DNA from: Streptomyces megasporus
GTDB taxonomy: Bacteria > Actinomycetota > Actinomycetes > Streptomycetales > Streptomycetaceae
Direction: 5' to 3'
Assembly: GCF_000718985.1 (NCBI RefSeq)
Contig: NZ_JODL01000018.1
Location: 1-64,000 of the forward strand
DNA length: 64,000 bases
Shown: piece after piece, positions 1 to 11,050 of the stretch
Position numbering within the stretch: position 1 is the stretch's first letter
Layout: each line of letters opens with the position of its first letter
Program-made: the position numbers and the translations under genes
Notes under the pieces: generated by a model
What the model saw: the letters and a program-made list of their open reading frames with translations, nothing else
What the model was told of the DNA's origin: nothing
Database searches by the model: none

Positions 1-91
1 CCCGGTGGGCCGACAAATCCCAAACAGGACAGTCGAGAACGTCGGTCAGCCCAAGAGTCAGACCCACCGGCAACGTCACCACGTCACATCC

Positions 92-1861
92 TCACTGTCC
101 GCCCAGCATGATCTTCCACACCCGGGTCGCGACCTGAAGGTTGAGGCGCTCCTCCACGTTCGTGAGGTCATGGCCGCTGAGCTCGCGGATGCGCTGGAGC
201 CGGTAGCGGAGCGTGCTGCGGTGGATCGCGAGGGACGCGGCGGTCTCGGCGTAGTTGCCGCCGCAGTCGAAGTACCGGGACAGGGTCTCCACGAGCGCCG
301 TACGGTGCCGGCCGTCATAGTCGGCGAGCTGTCCGAGCCATTCGTGAACGAACGCCTCCAGCTCCCGGTACTCGTTGCCGGGCCCCAGGATGCGGTAGAG
401 GCCCAGGTCGTCGAAGAACGTCGTGCCGTACCGCTGTCGGGACCGGCGGCGTACCTCCAGGGCACGCAGTGCCTCTTGGTACCGGCCGGGGATGCCGTCC
501 GGGGTGTTGCAACGGGCGCTCACCCCGATCATCCCGTCCCGTGTGCCGGTCTCCCGGGCGAGCGTCTCGTACAGGGCGTGGTCGTGCGGCCTGCCCTCGG
601 CGACCAGCACCACGTGGTCGGAGCGCTGAGTCACCAGCGACGGCATGCCCACGGCCGAAGCCGCCCGGCCCACGGTCCGCGCGAAGGCGTCGTCCGCGGA
701 CCGTCCCCTCCACTGCACGACGATCACGTACTGGGTGCGGTGAAGGTCGTGTCCGAGCGCCTCGGACCGGGCGTAGGCGCTCTTCTCGTCCGTGCCCCCC
801 AGAAGATCGTCGACCAATTCGCGGCGCAGTCGCAGTTCGACCTCCGCCAGATGGCGCTGGTGCGACAGTTCCAGGGCGAGTGATGTGGCGGCGTGCTCCA
901 GAGCGAACACGGTGTACTCGTCGGCCTCGCCCCCGGGGTCGAGCAGGGCCAGCACCCCGAGCACCTCACCGCGTGGGCGTATCAGGGAGATGAGCCGGTC
1001 CTTGATCCGCACCGGTCCGTCTCTCCTGGCGACCCCCTGGAGCATCTCCTCATGGCGGGCGGGGTCCGGTTCCGGATAGGGGTCGGGTCGGCCAGGACCG
1101 GTCCAGGAGCGCAGTCGGCCGAAGCGGTCCTCGACCAGCACGGGAAAACCGGTGAGCGCATGCAGTGCGCCGGTGATGGCCTCCTCGCCGCCGCCCGCGG
1201 CCGCGACCCCGGCGAGGGCCTCGTGCACGGCTCGCTGATATCCCCCCTCCACGAGGAGGGAGATCAGCCGCCGCTGGAGGGTTGTTCGTTCCCGTCGCAG
1301 TCGGTGCAACTCCAGCGCCTCGTCCTGCTGGCGGCGGTGCGCGACGGCGACCGACAGGGCCGCGGCGGCGAGGCGCACCAGCGCGGTGAGCAGGAAGTGC
1401 TGGGCGTGGGTGGGCCGGGAGCCAGAGGTCACCACGAGGTAACCGTGCAGTCCACTGGGTCCCTGCAGGGCCAGTGCCCGGCCCCGTGACCGGCCGGGAA
1501 CGGACACCGGGCCGTCCGACCCCGTCAGCTCTCGCACCGCCCGGTCGATGGCCGACGCGCGGTCCGGCCCGGCCTGCGGACCGGGCATCAGCCGGCCGTG
1601 CCCTCTGAGGTATCCGGCCTCAGCTCTGTACGGGCCGACGGCCGACACATGGTCCATGGCCAGGCGCAGGATCTCGATCTCGTCCCGGGTGTCGAACAGG
1701 GCGCGAGAGACCGCCTGCAGCTTGCGGGATGCCAGGGCGGAAAGGGGCGGGCGGGAGCTTCTCCGCAAGATCGTGGGGTGCTGTCCCAGACGGACCGACG
1801 GAAGACGGCCTTCCCGGTCGGAACGGCGCCGGTACGTGCTCTGGACCCGGCTGCCGGCCAT
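92..1861 (-). CDS. PucR/CdaR-family transcriptional regulator
   Basis: Cytoplasmic DNA-binding regulator of 589 residues. The C-terminal ~60 residues carry the PucR-type helix-turn-helix, visible as YAETAASLAIHRSTLRYRL followed by an LxVATRVW tail. The middle holds a GGDEF-like/PucR-associated segment (about 370-500) and the N-terminal half looks like a GAF-type sensory region. The ATG at 1861 is chosen because AGGAG lies 7 bases upstream; longer readings would run into the divergent intergenic region. It is divergent from the GSP17M-like gene at 2081, so it may regulate the stress operon, but that is inference from position only. The effector is unknown. Confidence 0.85.
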   Translation of the reverse strand: MAGSRVQSTYRRRSDREGRLPSVRLGQHPTILRRSSRPPLSALASRKLQAVSRALFDTRDEIEILRLAMDHVSAVGPYRAEAGYLRGHGRLMPGPQAGPDRASAIDRAVRELTGSDGPVSVPGRSRGRALALQGPSGLHGYLVVTSGSRPTHAQHFLLTALVRLAAAALSVAVAHRRQQDEALELHRLRRERTTLQRRLISLLVEGGYQRAVHEALAGVAAAGGGEEAITGALHALTGFPVLVEDRFGRLRSWTGPGRPDPYPEPDPARHEEMLQGVARRDGPVRIKDRLISLIRPRGEVLGVLALLDPGGEADEYTVFALEHAATSLALELSHQRHLAEVELRLRRELVDDLLGGTDEKSAYARSEALGHDLHRTQYVIVVQWRGRSADDAFARTVGRAASAVGMPSLVTQRSDHVVLVAEGRPHDHALYETLARETGTRDGMIGVSARCNTPDGIPGRYQEALRALEVRRRSRQRYGTTFFDDLGLYRILGPGNEYRELEAFVHEWLGQLADYDGRHRTALVETLSRYFDCGGNYAETAASLAIHRSTLRYRLQRIRELSGHDLTNVEERLNLQVATRVWKIMLGGQ

Positions 1862-2080
1862 GTGATCACTCCTGTCCCTGTGGCCTGGAGCGGTGACAGT
1901 GACCCTTCCTCGACGACGTCCCGGAGCGAGTACCCGAATGTCCGCAATGCACGTCTCGTGCTCGCGGGGGGACGGGCTCCGTCGTTCTTTGACCTGCCGG
2001 GTGCAGGCGTGGAGCTGCGCGGTTCGGGAGTCTGGGGCGTGTCGGGGGCCGCTGTGCACACCGGCAGGAAGGACTGGGCG

Positions 2081-2569
2081 ATGACCGAGCAGCCTCGCAG
2101 GCCCGTTGCCGCGTACGAGACGTACCAGGAGGCCGAACGCACCGTCGACCACCTATCGGACCAGGGGTTTCCCGTGGAGAGGGTGGCCATCATCGGCCAG
2201 GACGTCCGCCTCGTCGAGCAGGTCGTCGGACGTATGGGCTACGGCCGGGCCGCCCTGCACGGTGCGGCGAGCGGGGCCCTTCCCGGTGCGCTGATCGGCT
2301 GGCTCTTCGGCTTGGTCGACTGGGTGGACCCCCTCGTGTCCGCGTTGCTCGTCGCCCTCTACGGCCTGGTGTTCGGGGCGGTCGTGGGCGCGCTGTTCGG
2401 CCTGCTGCTGTACGCCCTGCAGCGCGGCCGCCGGGACTTCGCCTCCGTCCGCTCGATGGAGCCCAGTCGGTACGTCGTCGTCGTGGACGAAGCGGTCGCC
2501 GACGAGGCCGTACGGCTGCTCGGCGGACTGCGGCCCACCGGCGCCGGCGGACGTCCCGCCCATACCTGA
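2081..2569 (+). CDS. GSP17M-like general stress protein with glycine-rich membrane segment
   Basis: 162 residues. The N-terminus (about 8-50) matches the 'general stress protein 17M-like' pattern: [20 protein letters not shown], then [13 protein letters not shown] hydrophobic glycine/alanine-rich hairpin (about 65-125) follows, probably two membrane-embedded helices. The C-terminus ([18 protein letters not shown]) resembles the second half of the same domain. The ATG at 2081 has AGGAAGGA upstream. It ends 44 bases before dnaK with no evident promoter between them, so it may be the first gene of the chaperone operon. Biochemical function is unknown for the family. Confidence 0.8.
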   Translation: MTEQPRRPVAAYETYQEAERTVDHLSDQGFPVERVAIIGQDVRLVEQVVGRMGYGRAALHGAASGALPGALIGWLFGLVDWVDPLVSALLVALYGLVFGAVVGALFGLLLYALQRGRRDFASVRSMEPSRYVVVVDEAVADEAVRLLGGLRPTGAGGRPAHT

Positions 2570-2613
2570 ACGATCAGTGCCGGCGCATGCCGCCGCACCG
2601 GGAGGAGTTCCTC

Positions 2614-4521
<1,908 letters not shown>

Positions 4522-4530
4522 GGAACCGTC

Positions 4531-5154
4531 ATGCCGATCCACCCCAGGGAACCCGACCCGGCCGTGCCGGACCCGGCCGACCAGGCTCCGGAGAGCGCCG
4601 TACGCCCTCCCGGAGGGGATCTTCCGCCCTCGGGCCCGCCGGCCGGGCCGGGGTCCGACACGGACGAGGAACCCGGCCCCGACGCGTCCCGCGGTGGCTC
4701 CGAACCCTCCGAGGAGGAGCAGCACACGGCCGAGCTCCGGGAACTCGAGGACCGCTGGCGGCGCGCACTCGCCGACCTCGACAACCTCCGCAAGCGCCAC
4801 GCCCGGGAACTGGAGCGCGAGCGGGCGGCCGAGCGGTCCCGCACGGCGGCCGCCTTCCTGCCCGTCCTGGACAACCTCGAACTCGCGCTGTCCCACGCCG
4901 GATCCGACCCCGACGCCATCGTCGAGGGCGTCCGGGCGGTCCGCGACCAGGCGGTGAACGTCCTTGAACTGCTCGGTTACCCGCGGCACGCCGAGACCGG
5001 CGTCGCCTTCGACCCGGCCTGGCACGAGGTGGTCGGCGTCGTCAACGACCCGGACGCTCCACCGGGCACCGTCGTCGAGGTGCTGCGCCCGGGCTACGGG
5101 GACGGCGAACGCCAGCTCCGCCCTGCCGCCGTCACGGTCGCGAAGCGGGAGTGA
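4531..5154 (+). CDS. grpE: Nucleotide exchange factor GrpE
   Basis: 207 residues. The first ~65 residues are a low-complexity acidic/proline-rich tail. A coiled coil follows (about 68-115: EEEQHTAELRELEDRWRRALADL is its core, then NLRKRHARELERERA), and then the beta domain containing GVAFDPAWHEVVGV and the conserved terminal VLRPGY. GrpE opens DnaK to release ADP. It starts nine bases after the dnaK stop with GAGGAA as ribosome site, so the pair is surely co-transcribed. Confidence 0.95.
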   Translation: MPIHPREPDPAVPDPADQAPESAVRPPGGDLPPSGPPAGPGSDTDEEPGPDASRGGSEPSEEEQHTAELRELEDRWRRALADLDNLRKRHARELERERAAERSRTAAAFLPVLDNLELALSHAGSDPDAIVEGVRAVRDQAVNVLELLGYPRHAETGVAFDPAWHEVVGVVNDPDAPPGTVVEVLRPGYGDGERQLRPAAVTVAKRE

Positions 5155-5160
5155 CCCGTC

Positions 5161-6111
5161 ATGGCACAGGACTTCTACCAGGTGCTGGGCGTGTCACGGA
5201 CCGCGAGCCAGGACGAGATCCAGCAGGCGTACCGCAAACTCGCCCGCAAGCACCACCCCGACGTCAACAAGGACCCGGGGGCGGAGGAACGCTTCAAGGA
5301 CCTCAACGAGGCGTACAGCGTCCTGTCGGACCCCAGGACCCGGGCCCGCTACGACCGCTTCGGCGAGGACTTCCGGAACGTCCCCGAGGACTGGGAGGAG
5401 CGGGTCGGCGCTGGACGCGGCGGCGGCTTCCGCGCTCGCAGGACCGCGGGTGCGGGCGGCCCCCGTGTCCGGTACACCGGCTTCGGCGACGACTTCGCAG
5501 CGGAGGGCGTCGACATCGACGACCTGCTCGGCTCGCTCTTCGGAGCAGGCGCCGCCCGCGGCGGTGTACCGGGGGCCGACCAGGAGGCCGAGCTGCCGCT
5601 CACCGTCGAGGAGGCGTACCGGGGCGGCCGCCGCACCGTCACGCTCGCCGGTCCCAACGGGCAGCCGCGGCGGTACGACGTCGATGTACCGCCCGGCGTC
5701 ACCGCAGGCCAGCGCATCCGGCTGGCGGGCGAGGGCGGACGGGGCAGTGGTGACGCCGCCGCGGGAGACCTGTACCTGCGGGTCCGCATCCAGCCGCACC
5801 CCCGGTTCCGGCTGGACGGCCGGGACGTGTACGTGCAGCTTCCGGTCACCCCCTGGGAGGCCGCGCTGGGCGCCACGGTTCCGGTGCCCACCCCCGGCGG
5901 CGGCACGGCCAAGGTCACGGTGCCCGCGGGCTCGTCCAGCGGCCGGCGGCTGCGGCTGCGCGGCGAGGGCATGCCGAACCCGCGCGGCGCCGACGGCAAC
6001 CTCTACGCCGAACTCCGCGTGATGGTGCCGCCCAAGCTCAACGACCGGGAGCGCGAGCTGTTCGAGGAGCTCGCCGCCACCTCTTCGTACGATCCCAGGA
6101 GGACGTCATGA
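5161..6111 (+). CDS. DnaJ-family co-chaperone without zinc finger (CbpA type)
   Basis: 316 residues. The J domain occupies about residues 4-70 with the catalytic HPD triad at 32-34 ([12 protein letters not shown]). A Gly/Arg-rich linker follows, then two C-terminal beta domains ([15 protein letters not shown] and [19 protein letters not shown]). The four CxxCxGxG zinc motifs of class A DnaJ are absent, which makes it a class B/CbpA-like protein. It stimulates DnaK ATP hydrolysis and delivers substrates. It lies six bases after grpE and overlaps the next gene by four bases (ATGA). Confidence 0.93.
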   Translation: MAQDFYQVLGVSRTASQDEIQQAYRKLARKHHPDVNKDPGAEERFKDLNEAYSVLSDPRTRARYDRFGEDFRNVPEDWEERVGAGRGGGFRARRTAGAGGPRVRYTGFGDDFAAEGVDIDDLLGSLFGAGAARGGVPGADQEAELPLTVEEAYRGGRRTVTLAGPNGQPRRYDVDVPPGVTAGQRIRLAGEGGRGSGDAAAGDLYLRVRIQPHPRFRLDGRDVYVQLPVTPWEAALGATVPVPTPGGGTAKVTVPAGSSSGRRLRLRGEGMPNPRGADGNLYAELRVMVPPKLNDRERELFEELAATSSYDPRRTS

Positions 6112-6515
6112 GCGACCGACCCTCATGGTGGGTGACCGGTGGCGGGACCGCCCGGGCCGACGCGGGCGGGCCTCCCGTACGGACGAGCGCCGGCTCCACG
6201 GCCGTGCGGTACGCGCTCGTCCCCGTGCCCAGGCTCTCCCTGGACACCGTGGCCCGCCGCGCCGGCGTCCATCCCGACCTGGTCCGCCGGTTCGTCGCCC
6301 TGGGCCTGGTCGACGCCGAGCGCGACGCCGCGGGGCGCCTGGTGTTCGACTCAGACGCCCCGGCGGTTCTCGCCCGCATCCAGCGACTGCGCTCCGGTCT
6401 GTGTCTCAACTACGCATCCATCGGCCTGGTGCTCGATCTGCTGGACCGCATCACCCTGCTCGAAGCCGCACTGCGCCGCGCCGGTCAGAGGAGTGACATA
6501 CCGCCATGGACATGA
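6108..6515 (+). CDS. MerR-type HTH protein, CbpM/HspR-like chaperone modulator
   Basis: 135 residues. After a ~40-residue unstructured N-terminus comes a winged-helix segment ([20 protein letters not shown], then a wing region [13 protein letters not shown]) and a leucine-rich helix ([21 protein letters not shown]). Placed directly after a CbpA-type DnaJ, it fits either CbpM, which binds the J domain, or HspR, which represses chaperone operons. No HspR inverted repeat (CTTGAGT-N7-ACTCAAG) is visible upstream of this operon, which favours the modulator role. It overlaps dnaJ by four bases and clpB by ten, implying translational coupling. Confidence 0.8.
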   Translation: MSDRPSWWVTGGGTARADAGGPPVRTSAGSTAVRYALVPVPRLSLDTVARRAGVHPDLVRRFVALGLVDAERDAAGRLVFDSDAPAVLARIQRLRSGLCLNYASIGLVLDLLDRITLLEAALRRAGQRSDIPPWT

Positions 6516-9145
6516 ACCGTCTCACCCAGAAGTCACAGGAAGCGCTCCAGGAGGCGCAGATCGCCGCCGTCCGCATGGGACAGACCGAGGTCGATGGTGA
6601 GCATCTCCTGCTCGCGCTCCTCGACCAGGAGGACGGCCTGATCCCGCGGCTGCTGAGCCAGGCGGGCAGGGAGCCGGAGGGACTCCGTGCGGCTGTGCGT
6701 GAGGAACTTTCCCGCCGACCCAAGGTGACCGGTCCTGGCGCGGCGCCGGGCCAGGTGTTCGTCACCCAGCGCCTGTCCCGGCTGCTGGACGCGGCCGAGC
6801 GGGAGGCCAAACGCCTCAAGGACGAGTACGTCTCCGTGGAACACCTCCTGCTGGCCCTGGCCGAGGAGGGCTCGTCCACCGCCGCCGGACGGCTGCTCAA
6901 GGAGCACGGCATCACCCGGGACTCGTTCCTGAGCGCGCTCACCCAGATCCGCGGTAACCAGCGCGTCACCTCGGCCAACCCCGAAGTGGCGTACGAGGCA
7001 CTGGAGAAGTACGGCCGCGACCTGGTGGCCGAGGCCCGGGACGGCAAGCTGGACCCGGTCATCGGCCGCGACGCCGAGATCCGCCGCGTCACCCAGATCC
7101 TCAGCCGCAAGTCCAAGAACAACCCGGTCCTCATCGGCGACCCCGGCGTCGGCAAGACCGCCATCGTCGAGGGCCTCGCCCAGCGCATCGTCCGCGGCGA
7201 CGTACCCGAAGGACTGCGCGACAAGACCGTGTTCGCACTCGACATGGGCTCTCTGGTGGCCGGGGCGAAGTACCGGGGCGAGTTCGAGGAACGCCTCAAG
7301 GCCGTGCTGTCCGAGGTGAAGGCCGCCCAGGGGCACATCCTGCTCTTCGTCGACGAACTCCACACCGTCGTGGGCGCCGGCGCCGCCGAAGGAGCCATGG
7401 ACGCGGGCAACATGCTCAAGCCGATGCTCGCCCGCGGCGAACTCCACATGATCGGCGCCACCACCCTCGACGAGTACCGCAAGCACATCGAGAAGGACGC
7501 CGCCTTCGAACGCCGCTTCCAGCAGGTCCTGGTCGAAGAGCCGAGCGTGGAGGACACCATCTCCATCCTGCGCGGACTGCGCGAACGCCTGGAGATCTTC
7601 CACGGCGTGAAGATCCAGGACACCGCGCTGGTGTCCGCGGCCACCCTCAGCCACCGCTACATCACCGACCGGTTCCTGCCCGACAAGGCCATCGACCTCG
7701 TCGACGAGGCCTGCGCCCGGCTGCGTACCGAGATCGACTCCATGCCCGCCGAACTCGACGAGATCACCCGCCGCGTCACGCGACTGGAGATCGAGGAGGC
7801 GGCACTGTCCAAGGAGACCGATCCCGCCAGCAAGGCCCGCCTGGAGGAGCTGCGCAGGGAACTGGCCGACCTGCGCGGCGAGGCCGACGCCAAGCACGCC
7901 CAGTGGGAGGCGGAACGGCAGGCGATCCGCCGCGTGCAGGGGCTGCGCCAGGAACTGGAACAGGTCCGCCACGAGGCGGAGGAGGCAGAACGCGCCTACG
8001 ACCTCAACCGCGCCGCCGAACTCCGCTACGGCCGCCTCCAGGACCTGGAACGCCGGCTGGCGGCCGAGGAGGAGCAACTTGCCGCGAAGCAGGGGCAGAA
8101 ACGGCTGCTCCGCGAGGTCGTCACCGAGGAGGAGATCGCCGACATCGTCGCTGCCTGGACCGGCATCCCCGTCAGCCGCCTGAAGGAGGGCGAACGCGAG
8201 AAGCTGCTGCGCCTCGACGAAATCCTGCGCGAGCGCGTCATCGGCCAGGACGAGGCCGTCCAACTCGTCGCCGACGCCATCATCCGCGCCCGCTCCGGCA
8301 TCCGCGACCCCCGCCGCCCGATCGGCTCGTTCATCTTCCTCGGCCCCACCGGCGTGGGGAAGACCGAGCTGGCCAAGACCCTCGCCCGGGCCCTGTTCGA
8401 CTCCGAGGAGAACATGGTGCGCCTCGACATGAGTGAGTACCAGGAGCGGCACACCGTCAGCCGGCTCATGGGCGCGCCGCCCGGATACGTCGGCTACGAG
8501 GAGGGCGGTCAGCTCACCGAGGCCGTACGCCGCAAGCCGTACTCGGTGGTGCTGTTCGACGAGATCGAGAAGGCCCACACCGAAGTCTTCAACACCCTGC
8601 TGCAGGTCCTCGATGACGGCCGCATCACCGACGCCCAGGGCCGTACGGTCGACTTCCGCAACACCGTGATCATCATGACGTCCAACATCGGCTCCCAGCA
8701 CCTCCTCGACGGCGCCACCGCCGACGGTGAGGTCAAGCCGGACGCCCGCGCCCTGGTGATGGGCGAACTGCGCGGGCACTTCCGTCCGGAGTTCCTCAAC
8801 CGCGTCGACGACATCGTGCTGTTCAAGCCGCTCGGTGAGCGGCAGATCGAGCGGATCGTGGAGCTGCAGTTCGACGAGCTGAGGCAGCGCCTCGCCGAAC
8901 GCCGCATCGCCGTCGAACTCACCGACGAAGCACGGGAGCTGATCGCCCACCAGGGTTACGACCCGGTGTACGGGGCCCGGCCGCTGCGGCGCTACATCTC
9001 CCACGAGGTCGAGACGCTGGTCGGGCGCGCCCTGCTGCGCGGCGACGTACAGGACGGCGCGAAGGTCCGCGTCGACGCCGCGCACGGAGAGCTGGTGGTC
9101 ACCTACGACCTGCCCGAGGACGAGAAGGGAGCGCGGGCGGCATGA
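6506..9145 (+). CDS. clpB: ATP-dependent disaggregase ClpB
   Basis: 879 residues, full length for ClpB/Hsp104. The N-domain occupies about 1-145. AAA-1 has Walker A GDPGVGKT at about 211-218. A coiled-coil middle domain (about 400-530), rich in Glu/Arg/Leu, distinguishes ClpB from ClpA/C. AAA-2 has Walker A GPTGVGKT near 613-620 and sensor RPEFLNRVD. It threads aggregated proteins for refolding with DnaK/GrpE/DnaJ, all encoded just upstream. The start overlaps the preceding regulator by ten bases and the stop overlaps the thioredoxin start by four, so stoichiometric co-expression is likely. Confidence 0.97.
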   Translation: MDMNRLTQKSQEALQEAQIAAVRMGQTEVDGEHLLLALLDQEDGLIPRLLSQAGREPEGLRAAVREELSRRPKVTGPGAAPGQVFVTQRLSRLLDAAEREAKRLKDEYVSVEHLLLALAEEGSSTAAGRLLKEHGITRDSFLSALTQIRGNQRVTSANPEVAYEALEKYGRDLVAEARDGKLDPVIGRDAEIRRVTQILSRKSKNNPVLIGDPGVGKTAIVEGLAQRIVRGDVPEGLRDKTVFALDMGSLVAGAKYRGEFEERLKAVLSEVKAAQGHILLFVDELHTVVGAGAAEGAMDAGNMLKPMLARGELHMIGATTLDEYRKHIEKDAAFERRFQQVLVEEPSVEDTISILRGLRERLEIFHGVKIQDTALVSAATLSHRYITDRFLPDKAIDLVDEACARLRTEIDSMPAELDEITRRVTRLEIEEAALSKETDPASKARLEELRRELADLRGEADAKHAQWEAERQAIRRVQGLRQELEQVRHEAEEAERAYDLNRAAELRYGRLQDLERRLAAEEEQLAAKQGQKRLLREVVTEEEIADIVAAWTGIPVSRLKEGEREKLLRLDEILRERVIGQDEAVQLVADAIIRARSGIRDPRRPIGSFIFLGPTGVGKTELAKTLARALFDSEENMVRLDMSEYQERHTVSRLMGAPPGYVGYEEGGQLTEAVRRKPYSVVLFDEIEKAHTEVFNTLLQVLDDGRITDAQGRTVDFRNTVIIMTSNIGSQHLLDGATADGEVKPDARALVMGELRGHFRPEFLNRVDDIVLFKPLGERQIERIVELQFDELRQRLAERRIAVELTDEARELIAHQGYDPVYGARPLRRYISHEVETLVGRALLRGDVQDGAKVRVDAAHGELVVTYDLPEDEKGARAA

Positions 9146-9600
9146 GTACCCTGCACGCCACCCACGTCACCTGCCCGCACTGCGGGCGCACCAACCGGGT
9201 GCCCGCGGCCGCCGAGGGCCGCCCCCAATGCGCCAACTGCAAGCAGCCTCTGCCGTGGACGGCCGAGGCGGGTGACGACGACTTCACCGAGGTCGCCGAG
9301 CAGGCCACCGTTCCTGTCGTGGTCGACCTGTGGGCCACCTGGTGCGGCCCCTGCCGCATGGTGAGCCCGGCGCTGGAGAAGGTCGCCGCCGATCTCGCGG
9401 GAAAGATCAAACTGGTCAAGGTCGACATCGACAAGAACCCGCGCCTCGCGCAGCGCTTCGAGGTCCAGGCAGTACCGACGCTGCTGATCCTCGACATGGG
9501 ACAGACCATCGCCCGGCAGGCGGGGGCTGCACCCGCCCCTGCCCTGCGGCGATGGGTGGAGCAGTCGATCGCCGGCCGCGGACCGGCCGGGAAAGGATGA
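9142..9600 (+). CDS. Thioredoxin with N-terminal zinc ribbon (TrxC/thioredoxin-2 type)
   Basis: 152 residues. The N-terminus holds a zinc-ribbon pattern, CPHC at 11-14 and CANC at 30-33, as in thioredoxin 2. The thioredoxin fold follows with active site WCGPC ([12 protein letters not shown]) and the conserved cis-proline segment AVPTLLIL. It reduces protein disulfides in the cytoplasm. The gene overlaps clpB by four bases, linking thiol repair to disaggregation. No thioredoxin reductase gene adjoins it except the fragment at 9867. Confidence 0.93.
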   Translation: MSTLHATHVTCPHCGRTNRVPAAAEGRPQCANCKQPLPWTAEAGDDDFTEVAEQATVPVVVDLWATWCGPCRMVSPALEKVAADLAGKIKLVKVDIDKNPRLAQRFEVQAVPTLLILDMGQTIARQAGAAPAPALRRWVEQSIAGRGPAGKG

Positions 9601-9606
9601 CCGGCC

Positions 9607-9867
9607 ATGACCGTACGGACCGACCCCCACCTCGCCCTCGTACGCCCCGTGACCCCGCGCACCGCGGGATGCGAGGAATGCCTGGCCACGCGTTCCCCCT
9701 GGCTCCACCTCAGGCTCTGCCCGACCTGCGGCCACGTCGGCTGCTGCGACTCCTCGCCGAACCGGCACGCCCGCCGTCACGCCGCCGCCGACGGCCACTC
9801 GGTCGCCGCGTCGCTGGAGCCCGGCGAGAACTGGCGGTGGTGCTTCGTCCACGAGGCGTTCGTGTGA
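9607..9867 (+). CDS. UBP-type zinc finger protein
   Basis: 86 residues. The spacing of CEEC, CPTCGHVGCCD, RHARRHAAADGH and a final CFVHEAF matches the ubiquitin-specific-protease zinc finger (ZnF-UBP), here as a free-standing bacterial version. Cys and His residues consistent with zinc sites can be counted. Bacterial ZnF-UBP proteins are common in actinobacteria but their ligand is not established. It begins six bases after the thioredoxin stop, and its TGA overlaps the next ATG (TGATG). Confidence 0.85.
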   Translation: MTVRTDPHLALVRPVTPRTAGCEECLATRSPWLHLRLCPTCGHVGCCDSSPNRHARRHAAADGHSVAASLEPGENWRWCFVHEAFV

Positions 9868-10049
9868 TGCCCGGCGTCTTCGCCGCCGGCGACGTCCGCA
9901 GCGGCTCGGTGAAACGCGTGGCCTCCGCGGTCGGCGACGGCGCGATGAGCATCCACTTCGTGCACCGCTACCTGGGCCACACGGTCGAGCCCGGCGGCAC
10001 CGACAACTCCCCGCAGACCCGTCCGAAGGAGTCCGCTTGGCTCGCATGA
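9867..10049 (+). pseudogene. C-terminal remnant of a thioredoxin-reductase-like flavoprotein
   Basis: 60-codon open frame. Its first residues, PGVFAAGDVRSGSVKRVAS then AVGDGAM and HRYLG, reproduce the C-terminal FAD-binding signature of TrxB-like oxidoreductases (GVFAAGDV...V.SAVGEG). The N-terminal FAD and NAD(P)H domains are absent upstream; their place is taken by the UBP zinc-finger gene, whose stop overlaps this start. Either an internal deletion removed most of a flavoprotein gene, or a coupled micro-ORF persists. It cannot form a working reductase alone. Confidence 0.65.
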
Positions 10050-10090
10050 CACCAAGGGGACGACGAGATCACCAGAAGGAGAAGGAGGCG

Positions 10091-10594
10091 ATGGGAATGG
10101 CCACGCCCGTCCGGCACCACCGAGGTGCCGCAACGCAGGCCAGGCCGCTCGGCTGGGCCCGCAATCCGCTGACGGAGTTCGACCAGCTGCTCAGCGAGAT
10201 GAGCGGGCTGATCGAATCCACGGTGGGAGGCGCGGCGACCGCAGTCGCGTGGACACCCCTGGCTGATGTCACGGAATCCGACGACGCCTTCCACGTCGAG
10301 ATCGAACTCCCCGGCGTCAAGAGCAAGGACATCGACGTCGAGGCGAGCGGCCAGGAGCTGGTGGTCACCGGAGAGATCAAGGAAAAGGAACGCAAAGGCG
10401 TCCTGCGCCGGAGCACCCGCCGCACCGGGGCCTTCGAGTACCGGCTGCGGCTGCCCGGAGAGGTCGACACCGAGAAGATCAGCGCGCAGATGTCGGACGG
10501 CGTGCTCACCATCACCGTCCCCAAGGCCGAGGTCGCAAAGCCCCGGCACGTCGAGATCAGCGAGACGAGTGAAAGCACCGGGAGCAACGGCTGA
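10091..10594 (+). CDS. Hsp20/alpha-crystallin small heat shock protein
   Basis: 167 residues. The alpha-crystallin domain spans about 55-150 (WTPLADVTESDDAFHVEIE, ELPGVKSKDIDV, then the C-terminal strand GVLTITVPKAE). It is an ATP-independent holdase that keeps unfolded clients soluble for DnaK/ClpB. The ATG at 10091 follows GGAGG by three to seven bases; the ATG at 10097 is an alternative. It is the last gene of the chaperone run and is followed eight bases later by a strong hairpin terminator. Confidence 0.93.
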   Translation: MGMATPVRHHRGAATQARPLGWARNPLTEFDQLLSEMSGLIESTVGGAATAVAWTPLADVTESDDAFHVEIELPGVKSKDIDVEASGQELVVTGEIKEKERKGVLRRSTRRTGAFEYRLRLPGEVDTEKISAQMSDGVLTITVPKAEVAKPRHVEISETSESTGSNG

Positions 10595-10601
10595 CGCGAA
10601 C

Positions 10602-10635
10602 GCCGCGGTTCCGGACACCCGTCCGGAACCGCGGC
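10602..10635. terminator. Hairpin terminator between hsp20 and a convergent small gene
   Basis: A perfect 15-bp GC-rich stem (10602-10616 with 10621-10635) encloses a 4-base loop, ACCC. It sits just after the hsp20 stop and before the 3' end of the minus-strand gene at 10686, so it can serve both directions. There is no U-tract, as is usual in Streptomyces. Confidence 0.85.
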
Positions 10636-10685
10636 CGGGCCGCCGAGCCGCGACATCGGGGGTGAGTCATGAAGGACGTCCCGCA

Positions 10686-10964
10686 TCACGAGCCCTCACG
10701 CGGTGGAGATCCGCCACCGGACTCCTTGCGGCGCCGCAGGCGCCAGGTGCGCAGCAGCCGGAGAGGGAGCATGCCCAGCGGTGTTCGCCGGCCCATGTCC
10801 GCCAGGTCCTCGCGGTCGAATGCCCGTGCGTAACGCTCGGCGTCCTGGGGCGTCGGATACCGCTTGGTTCCCTTCGCTCCGCACTCCCGCGCGCAACGCC
10901 AGAGCATCGTGTCGCCTTCATGAAGAAAGCGATAACGGTGTCCGAGAAAGTGGCAGCGCAGCAC
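10686..10964 (-). CDS. Small conserved Cys/His protein of unknown function
   Basis: 92 residues from a GTG at 10964, with AAGG about nine bases upstream. The N-terminus reads LRCHFLGHRYRF, then LWRCARECGAKGTKRYPT, a C-H-H...C-C arrangement that could bind zinc. An Arg-rich tail follows. I recall similar small actinobacterial proteins but know no assigned function. Codon bias on this strand supports real coding, while the opposite frames do not. It converges on hsp20 across the shared terminator. Confidence 0.6.
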   Translation of the reverse strand: MLRCHFLGHRYRFLHEGDTMLWRCARECGAKGTKRYPTPQDAERYARAFDREDLADMGRRTPLGMLPLRLLRTWRLRRRKESGGGSPPREGS

Positions 10965-11050
10965 AGAAGAACACCTTAGGCGGACCGGCCCACTCCGGCC
11001 TGTTCTGTCCCTCAGCGAACAGACCATGGCCCTGAACGAGGAGGCATGGC

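Noticed and set aside
1..91. Inverted words CCGGTGGG and CCCACCGG at 2-9 and 63-70
   Set aside because: The arms are too far apart (over 50 bases) to be a convincing terminator, and the left context is cut by the window edge.
6533..9085. 850-codon open frame opposite clpB
   Set aside because: Antisense shadow of clpB with no recognisable domain and no ribosome site.
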